From NCBI GenBank assembly GCA_001564255.1, contig LKNC01000019.1, positions 1 through 17,291 on the forward strand: 17,291 bases of DNA, written 5' to 3'. Below the pieces are notes generated by a model, which saw nothing but the letters and a program-made list of their open reading frames with translations, was not told the DNA's origin and did not search any database. The translations under genes and the position numbers were made by a program. Below are positions 13,117-17,291 of this stretch, one piece after another. How positions within the stretch are numbered: position 1 is the stretch's first letter; each line of letters opens with the position of its first letter. The DNA comes from Natrialbaceae archaeon Tc-Br11_E2g1 (GTDB taxonomy: Archaea; Halobacteriota; Halobacteria; Halobacteriales; Natrialbaceae).

Positions 13117-14144
13117 CTGATGCTCGTGTGCTCGGATTCCTCGTTGAGCGCGAGGTTGGCAGCGATCTCGGCGTTACGCATGGCGTACTGGGCCGTCTGC
13201 TGGAGGCTGACGAGCACTTCACGGATCTCGAGGAGGTCCTCGTTTTCCATCTCCGGAAGGCCCGAGAGGATCTCCGCTTCGACGTCGCTGATCTCGTGGA
13301 ACAGCCGGCGGACCTCGATGCTCTGGCCGTAATCGCGTTCGACTGCGGCCTCGACGGCGACGGCGGTAATCTCGTCGACCAGTTCGTTCATCTCGCGGAT
13401 CTTGCGCATCGTCGCGCTGTCGACGTTCAGCCCGTCGCCTCCCGTCTCGAGGACGATGTCGGCGATGTCCTCGGCGTTGTCCGCGGTCAACTCGAGGTTC
13501 TTGGCGATCGATCGGTAGCCGATGAGCGGAAAGCCGTCGTCGAGCCCCACCGCGCGGGCGAGATTTGGGTTCTGGTAGGACGTAAAGATCAGCCGAAGCA
13601 AGAGGACGAAGATCTTGTTCGCCTGTCGCTCGCGGTTGAGAGCACGCTGGGCGAGGTCGGGGTTCCCGTGGGCGAGCGCCTTGATCGCCTCCCCGCGCAT
13701 CGTCGAACCGGTTCGTTCGAGGCGCTCAAGGAGGTTATCAAGGGTAAAGTCCTCAGCGTCGACCGAACACCGGATCGAGATGCTTTCGGGGGTTTCCTCG
13801 ATGACGCCGAGTCCCATAAGCTGTGTTTCGGCCTGGTAGACGGCGTTTATGTGCTCTGAGTCGAGGGGCCCCTCTTCACACTCGATCTTGATGACCCGCC
13901 GACCGAGGACGTACTGGGCGACGATCGCCCGTTCGACCGACTGTGCGTCCAGGTTGTCGGCGTGGATGATCGCTTCAGTCTCCTCGGAGCTTACGGATTC
14001 GGGCATCACGGTCAACGTTCCTTTCCCGCCCATCCGCAGGGACACCTCGTCACCCTTCTCGACGTCGTGTTCCGATGCCCACTCCGCCGGAAGCGTCATC
14101 GCCAGCGTCGAGGGGCCCAGCCGTTGGACTTTCCGCGTTTCCAT
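13113..14144 (-). CDS. AbrB-PhoU regulatory protein
   Basis: The 343-residue protein fuses an N-terminal AbrB/SpoVT-type swapped-hairpin DNA-binding domain (METRKVQRLGPSTLAMTLPA to about residue 48, with KGDEVSLRMGGKGTLTVMPE) to a helical PhoU-type region (about 195-340). The second half includes IAKNLELTADNAEDIADIVLE and ILSGLPEMENEDLLEIREVL, typical of PhoU helical repeats. Standalone PhoU proteins of this type occur in several copies per haloarchaeal genome and are linked to phosphate-uptake control; no pst genes are adjacent here, so its target is unknown. The start is ATG 14144: METRKVQRLG is the normal beginning and a TATA-like box lies about 27 nt upstream. The stop overlaps the convergent membrane protein gene by four bases. 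Confidence 0.88.
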   Translation of the reverse strand: METRKVQRLGPSTLAMTLPAEWASEHDVEKGDEVSLRMGGKGTLTVMPESVSSEETEAIIHADNLDAQSVERAIVAQYVLGRRVIKIECEEGPLDSEHINAVYQAETQLMGLGVIEETPESISIRCSVDAEDFTLDNLLERLERTGSTMRGEAIKALAHGNPDLAQRALNRERQANKIFVLLLRLIFTSYQNPNLARAVGLDDGFPLIGYRSIAKNLELTADNAEDIADIVLETGGDGLNVDSATMRKIREMNELVDEITAVAVEAAVERDYGQSIEVRRLFHEISDVEAEILSGLPEMENEDLLEIREVLVSLQQTAQYAMRNAEIAANLALNEESEHTSIS

Positions 14145-14165
14145 AGCGGCCGGTAGACGCCTGTG

Positions 14166-14175
14166 TACCTTAACC
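14166..14175 (-). promoter_or_regulatory. Probable TATA box of the AbrB-PhoU gene
   Basis: The minus strand reads GGTTAAGGTA, centred about 27 nt upstream of the ATG at 14144. Its GTTAAG core matches the two AGTTAAGAC elements at 12445 and 12673. Confidence 0.5.
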
Positions 14176-14249
14176 CTGACTATATGCAAGATATTTAGGA
14201 GTATTTGTGGGGAATAGCTCTAGGGAACCGTCAGACAAACGAGCTGTCC

Positions 14250-15320
14250 TTAAACAACTTTCACTAAACGGGTCGTGAACCGGCCGGTCCGGACCCGGAG
14301 CCAGCCGCGAAGCGAGTCGTCGACGGCCTCGTCGTCGGTGTCGACACACAGGGCCTCGAGGTCGTCGAGTTTCCGTTCGGAGGCGACGACTTCGATCGAT
14401 TCGGCGCGGTCGATCACGGCCGGCGAGATCTGGTGGTTCCCCCGCCCGAAGATAAAGCCCTGCCCGCCGATCGGCGAGACGACGACCACCACGGGATCGG
14501 CAAGCACCTCGAGGATCTCCGCCTCCGAGGCGTCTCTCGCGAGGAGTTCCCCGTCACGCCAGACGTCGACCCCGAGCGGGGAGGGGTCGATCCCGACTTG
14601 CGCTTCGATCGCCCCGACGGTGCTCCCGGGGCCGAAGACGTAGGTGGTGTCCTCGTCGACCTCGCGGGCAAAGCCCGACGCCAGCGAGTCGACGCTGCCA
14701 CTCGCCAGTTGCTTGCTCGACTGGAGGGTGGGGGCGACCGGGACGGGAACGACCGCTTTCAGTTCCGCACGGACCTCGCCAGCACGGTAGGCCGCCTCGT
14801 CGATGTCGTTTACCTCCCGCGGTTCGGCCCGATCGAACTCCGCGGCGATCCGGCCCGCGTCCGCGGGGGTCATCGCGAACACCGACGAGTAGACTTTCAC
14901 CCCTGCCGGGACACCGAGCATCGGCGTCTCCCCCTCGCTTTCCTCGAGCACTTCCGCGACGTCGACTGCCGTCCCGTCGCCGCCGACGAAGACCACGAGG
15001 TCGACCGCACGCTCGAGTAGTTCCCGGACAGCACCCTTGGTGTCCGCGGCCGTCGTCTCCCCGCCGTCGGGGTCGTAGACGACCGCTGGATCGAAGCCCG
15101 CCTCCCTGGCTGCCGTCTCGCCCATCTCGCCGGCGGCGGCGTAGACCGAAACGTCGGGTGCGTGGCGGGCGAGGGCCTCGAGTGCCTCGCGGGCCCGGCC
15201 CGGCGCACGCGGCTTTGCACCGAGTTCCCGTGCTTCCTCGAGTTTCCCGTCGGTCCCTTTCAGTCCGACCCGCCCGCCCATCCCCGCGATCGGGTTGACG
15301 ACGACGCCGATACGCTCCAT
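14250..15320 (-). CDS. ATP-NAD kinase / AcoX family protein
   Basis: From ATG 15320 the protein has 356 residues, matching the long COG3199-type branch of the ATP-NAD kinase superfamily rather than the shorter true NAD kinases. The N-terminus IGVVVNPIAGMGGRVGLKGTDG (4-25) is diagnostic of this branch; the kinase motif GGDGTAVDV is at 113-121 and VPAGVKVYSSVFA at 137-149 follows. SPIGGQGFIFGRGNHQISP marks the C-terminal sheet region. Relatives include AcoX of acetoin-catabolism operons; the phosphoryl acceptor is unknown and no acetoin genes are visible here. It is the last of four minus-strand genes with gaps of 51, 60 and 39 nt. The ATG at 15320 is preferred because MERIGVVVNP is the usual start. 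Confidence 0.88.
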   Translation of the reverse strand: MERIGVVVNPIAGMGGRVGLKGTDGKLEEARELGAKPRAPGRAREALEALARHAPDVSVYAAAGEMGETAAREAGFDPAVVYDPDGGETTAADTKGAVRELLERAVDLVVFVGGDGTAVDVAEVLEESEGETPMLGVPAGVKVYSSVFAMTPADAGRIAAEFDRAEPREVNDIDEAAYRAGEVRAELKAVVPVPVAPTLQSSKQLASGSVDSLASGFAREVDEDTTYVFGPGSTVGAIEAQVGIDPSPLGVDVWRDGELLARDASEAEILEVLADPVVVVVSPIGGQGFIFGRGNHQISPAVIDRAESIEVVASERKLDDLEALCVDTDDEAVDDSLRGWLRVRTGRFTTRLVKVV

Positions 15321-15359
15321 GGGCGAGGGTAGGGGTGGCCCTCGCAAAAGCGGTGGGGC

Positions 15360-15752
15360 TTACGACTCCTCCCGGCGAGACGACCGATACCCCGCGACGG
15401 ACTCGACGAGCAGGTACGCGAGGACCGTCACGACGAGGAGAGCGAGGCCGACCGACTCGAGGGGGACGCCCGCGACGGTTCGATCGCCGCCGTAGCTGAT
15501 CATCACCACGGCGATCAGGACGACCGCCAGTGCCGTGACGTACCGCCACCGCGATTCGACCGGCACGATCCCGTCTTCCCCCCGGATCGCGAGGTAGAGG
15601 TGGGCACCGCCGAGAACGAGACCGTAGAACAAGACGAACAGGGCCGTCGACTGGACGCCGTCCGTGGCGACGCCGACGGAGGCTGTGACCACAAGGAGGG
15701 CGATCGCGACGATGACGACGACGATCTGGACGATCGTATCACGGGAGACCAT
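15360..15752 (-). CDS. Four-helix integral membrane protein, unknown function
   Basis: The 130-residue protein has four hydrophobic segments at about 8-28, 35-57, 69-87 and 99-119, with short loops (RGEDGIVPVESRWR between helices 2 and 3; SYGGDRTVAG between 3 and 4) and a charged tail ending RSSRREES. No signal peptide, metal site or transporter motif is evident, and I do not recognise the family. It is the third of four minus-strand genes, 60 nt after the MoaD/ThiS-like gene and 39 nt before the ATP-NAD-kinase-family gene, and the short gaps suggest co-transcription. Confidence 0.75.
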   Translation of the reverse strand: MVSRDTIVQIVVVIVAIALLVVTASVGVATDGVQSTALFVLFYGLVLGGAHLYLAIRGEDGIVPVESRWRYVTALAVVLIAVVMISYGGDRTVAGVPLESVGLALLVVTVLAYLLVESVAGYRSSRREES

Positions 15753-15812
15753 GCCCCAACGGTAGAACTGTCTACGAAATGACTCTGTCGTTTGCCGGAC
15801 GACCGGAACCGA

Positions 15813-16100
15813 TCACCGACTCCCGGAGCCACCGTACACCGACGGAACCAGCCGGAACACGTCACCCTCCTCGAGGGGCGTCTCGAGCCCCTCGAGGTGG
15901 CGGACGTCCCGTTTGTTCTTCGTGACGACGGTCTCGCCGGCCAGCCCGTCCCCCGCGAGCAATCGACCCTCGAGGGCTGGGAACTCCGCCTCGAGGTCGG
16001 CGAGCAGTTCGCCGGCGGTCACCGCGTCGGTTTCGTACTCGAGGTCCCGGAGACCGACGTCCTCCCGGAACGGCCCGAAGAAGATACACTCGATGCGCAC
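15813..16100 (-). CDS. MoaD/ThiS family ubiquitin-like protein (SAMP-like)
   Basis: The 95-residue protein has the beta-grasp pattern of MoaD/ThiS and archaeal SAMP proteins: MRIECIFFGPFREDVGLRDL (strands 1-2), TAGELLADLEAEFPALEG (main helix), ETVVTKNKRDVRHLEGLETPLEEGDVFRLVPSVYGG. Such proteins are adenylated at a C-terminal diglycine and then carry sulfur for molybdopterin or tRNA thiolation, or are attached to lysines of target proteins. Here Gly90-Gly91 are followed by SGSR before the stop, so the diglycine is not terminal; processing, or loss of the canonical role, must be considered. No moaE, E1-like or JAMM protease gene is in the window. It follows the AMP-ligase-like gene by 51 nt on the same strand. 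Confidence 0.85.
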   Translation of the reverse strand: MRIECIFFGPFREDVGLRDLEYETDAVTAGELLADLEAEFPALEGRLLAGDGLAGETVVTKNKRDVRHLEGLETPLEEGDVFRLVPSVYGGSGSR

Positions 16101-16151
16101 AGCGGAGCTTCGCCGCGCCGGCTCTTGAAATCGCCGGTCGCCGGTCGGGGG

Positions 16152-16880
16152 TTACTCGAGGGGGACGGTCTCGAGGGCGAGCCGGTCGTCGCCCACGTCC
16201 GTCCCGACCCCGACGTCGACCCGTTCGAGTTCGGCGGCTCCGCCGGGGAGGACGACCGTGCCGCCGACGAGCAAGGGTGCGAGCACGCCGGCGATCACCG
16301 TCCGGGGATCGGCGAGTGGCGCGTCGACCGCGACCCGACAGCCGTCGTCGATACCGTACGCCTCGGCGACCTCGCCGGCGACCTCGAGGGCCCGTTCGTG
16401 AGTGACGGTCACCTCGCCGTCTGTCACGAGATCCGTTCCGGGATCGATCGACGTCGGGGGGAACGACGGGTTCTCACTCCACAGCCCGGCGTCGTAGTGG
16501 TGGACGTCGGGTGCGTCGGGCTTGTCGCCGTAGCCGACCCGCTGGGCACCGTCGGGGAGGTCGTACTCCGCGAGGTCGTCGACCGGGGCGACGAGCGTCC
16601 GGAACTCCCCCCCGTCGGTGAGGTCCGTCGGCGGCCCAAAACGGGTCGTCCCCTCGAGCAGGGCCGTCCCACAGAACGCGAGGACGGCGAGTGGCCCCTC
16701 ACCGACGACGCCGACGGTGACCCCACGGCGGACGCCGGTGTGTCGAAGGAAGTTCCCCGACTTGTACGTGGTCGTCACGAGCCAGTGGTAGTCAAACTCC
16801 TTTCCCGTCGCGTCGACGAGCGCCGGATCGTCGCTGCGTCGGTCCCGTTCGAAGAGGTCGTCGACCGTCTGTGCGTTCAT
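16152..16880 (-). CDS. Degenerate acyl-CoA synthetase / AMP-ligase-like protein
   Basis: The 242-residue protein resembles a cut-down AMP-binding (ANL) enzyme. Residues about 18-85 (DPALVDATGKEFDYHWLV, GVRRGVTVGVVGEGPLAVLAFCGTALLEG) match the N-terminal subdomain, and 152-212 (VTDGEVTVTHERAL, GCRVAVDAPLADPRTVIAGVLAPLLVGGTVVLP) match the segment after the P-loop. The P-loop itself (TSGSTGxPKG type) is replaced by GTDLVTDGEVTVTH, and the downstream A5-A10 motifs with the catalytic lysine are absent, as full enzymes exceed 500 residues. It is therefore probably non-catalytic, perhaps a binding or scaffold protein. The ATG at 16880 follows an A/T tract by about 27 nt. It heads a possible four-gene operon. 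Confidence 0.7.
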   Translation of the reverse strand: MNAQTVDDLFERDRRSDDPALVDATGKEFDYHWLVTTTYKSGNFLRHTGVRRGVTVGVVGEGPLAVLAFCGTALLEGTTRFGPPTDLTDGGEFRTLVAPVDDLAEYDLPDGAQRVGYGDKPDAPDVHHYDAGLWSENPSFPPTSIDPGTDLVTDGEVTVTHERALEVAGEVAEAYGIDDGCRVAVDAPLADPRTVIAGVLAPLLVGGTVVLPGGAAELERVDVGVGTDVGDDRLALETVPLE

Positions 16881-16904
16881 ACTCGAGACTCAGGCCGCGA
16901 GAGC

Positions 16905-16910
16905 AAAAAA
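16905..16910 (-). promoter_or_regulatory. Probable TATA/T-rich box of the AMP-ligase-like operon
   Basis: Six T residues on the minus strand are centred about 27 nt upstream of the ATG at 16880, the expected position for a haloarchaeal core promoter with a leaderless transcript. Confidence 0.4.
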
Positions 16911-16947
16911 CGGCCGACTCGCGTCGGCACCCCCCACACAGACCGCG

Positions 16948-16956
16948 TAGCTTTTT
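16948..16956 (+). promoter_or_regulatory. Probable TATA box of the winged-helix regulator gene
   Basis: TAGCTTTTT is centred about 30 nt upstream of the ATG at 16982. It is about 45 nt from the divergent box at 16905-16910, so the two promoters lie close together. Confidence 0.45.
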
Positions 16957-16981
16957 GTTCGCGTCGGCAAAAGATCCGTGT

Positions 16982-17291
16982 ATGGTCGACGTCCTCGACA
17001 ACAAACGGGCCGCGACGCGGTTTCGAATCCTCGTCGAGATCGCCCAGCGCCAGCCCGCGGTGAGCCAGGGGGAGATCGCCGACGAGGTCGGCGTGACGAG
17101 CCAGGCGGTAAGCGAGTACATCCGCGCGCTCGTCGACGACGGACTAGTCGAGAAGGAGGGACGGTCACGCTACCGGGTTACCAAGGAAGGCGTCGACTGG
17201 CTGTTCGGGGCGGCCGACGACGTCCGGCGATTCGCCGACCACGTCACCGAGGACGTCCTCGGGGCGATGAACGAGGACGCCGCGATCGCGA
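16982..17291 (+). CDS. Winged-helix (MarR-like) DNA-binding protein, N-terminal part
   Basis: The gene runs off the right edge; 103 residues are visible. The first 70 form a winged helix: KRAATRFRILVEIAQRQPAV (helix 1), SQGEIADEVGVTSQAVSEYI (helix 2, turn and recognition helix, about 28-47) and DDGLVEKEGRSRYRVTKEG (wing). An acidic region, LFGAADDVRRFADHVTEDVLG, continues into a domain cut off by the window. It resembles a conserved haloarchaeal family with a MarR-like N-terminus and a C-terminal domain of unknown function. It is divergent from the AMP-ligase-like gene across 101 nt and might regulate it. The ATG at 16982 fits the upstream TATA box. Confidence 0.85.
   Translation, partial: MVDVLDNKRAATRFRILVEIAQRQPAVSQGEIADEVGVTSQAVSEYIRALVDDGLVEKEGRSRYRVTKEGVDWLFGAADDVRRFADHVTEDVLGAMNEDAAIA

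Overview
The window is a densely packed, GC-rich stretch of chromosome from a haloarchaeon (class Halobacteria). The predicted proteins are strongly acidic, and several match families that are archaeal or specifically haloarchaeal: an archaeal RNA ligase with an RNA-free RNase P-like PIN protein, an AbrB-PhoU regulator, a standalone carA beside an Lrp/AsnC gene, and many small two-helix membrane proteins. Most genes have an AT-rich TATA-like box about 26-31 nt upstream of the start codon, which fits the leaderless transcripts usual in this group. There is no tRNA, rRNA, CRISPR array, transposase or other mobile element that I can support.

Layout. 1-5600 is mostly core metabolism: the N-terminus of lumazine synthase (ribH, minus), a formyltransferase-fold protein, a small membrane protein, histidinol dehydrogenase (hisD), a SAM methyltransferase, a small unknown minus-strand gene that runs into the methyltransferase, then carA (minus) divergent from an Lrp/AsnC regulator. 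5734-8232 is a large RND/MMPL-type exporter. 8222-10672 is an RNA-processing neighbourhood: archaeal ATP-dependent RNA ligase (minus), a small protein with a putative zinc site (plus), and the 'RNA ligase partner' PIN protein, which is the HARP/RNA-free RNase P family. 10902-12139 is a translationally coupled pair (SRPBCC protein then nitrilase-superfamily amidohydrolase, minus). 12192-13116 holds three small haloarchaeal proteins. 13113-14144 is an AbrB-PhoU regulator. 14250-16880 is a possible four-gene minus-strand operon: a degenerate AMP-ligase-like protein, a MoaD/ThiS ubiquitin-like protein, a four-helix membrane protein and an ATP-NAD-kinase-family protein. The window ends inside a winged-helix regulator (plus).

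The most interesting signals are: (i) the RNA ligase / zinc-site protein / HARP cluster; (ii) a perfect 15-bp palindrome in the carA-lrp intergenic region with a 12/15 copy about 52 bp away over the carA start, spaced as expected for an oligomeric Lrp-type regulator; (iii) a roughly 20-bp hairpin with a GCGA loop directly at the carA stop codon; (iv) a ubiquitin-like protein whose diglycine is followed by four extra residues, next to an adenylation-domain relative that lacks its P-loop; and (v) a small minus-strand gene whose C-terminal half looks like antisense read-through. No intergenic stretch exceeds 300 bases; the longest is 165-431.
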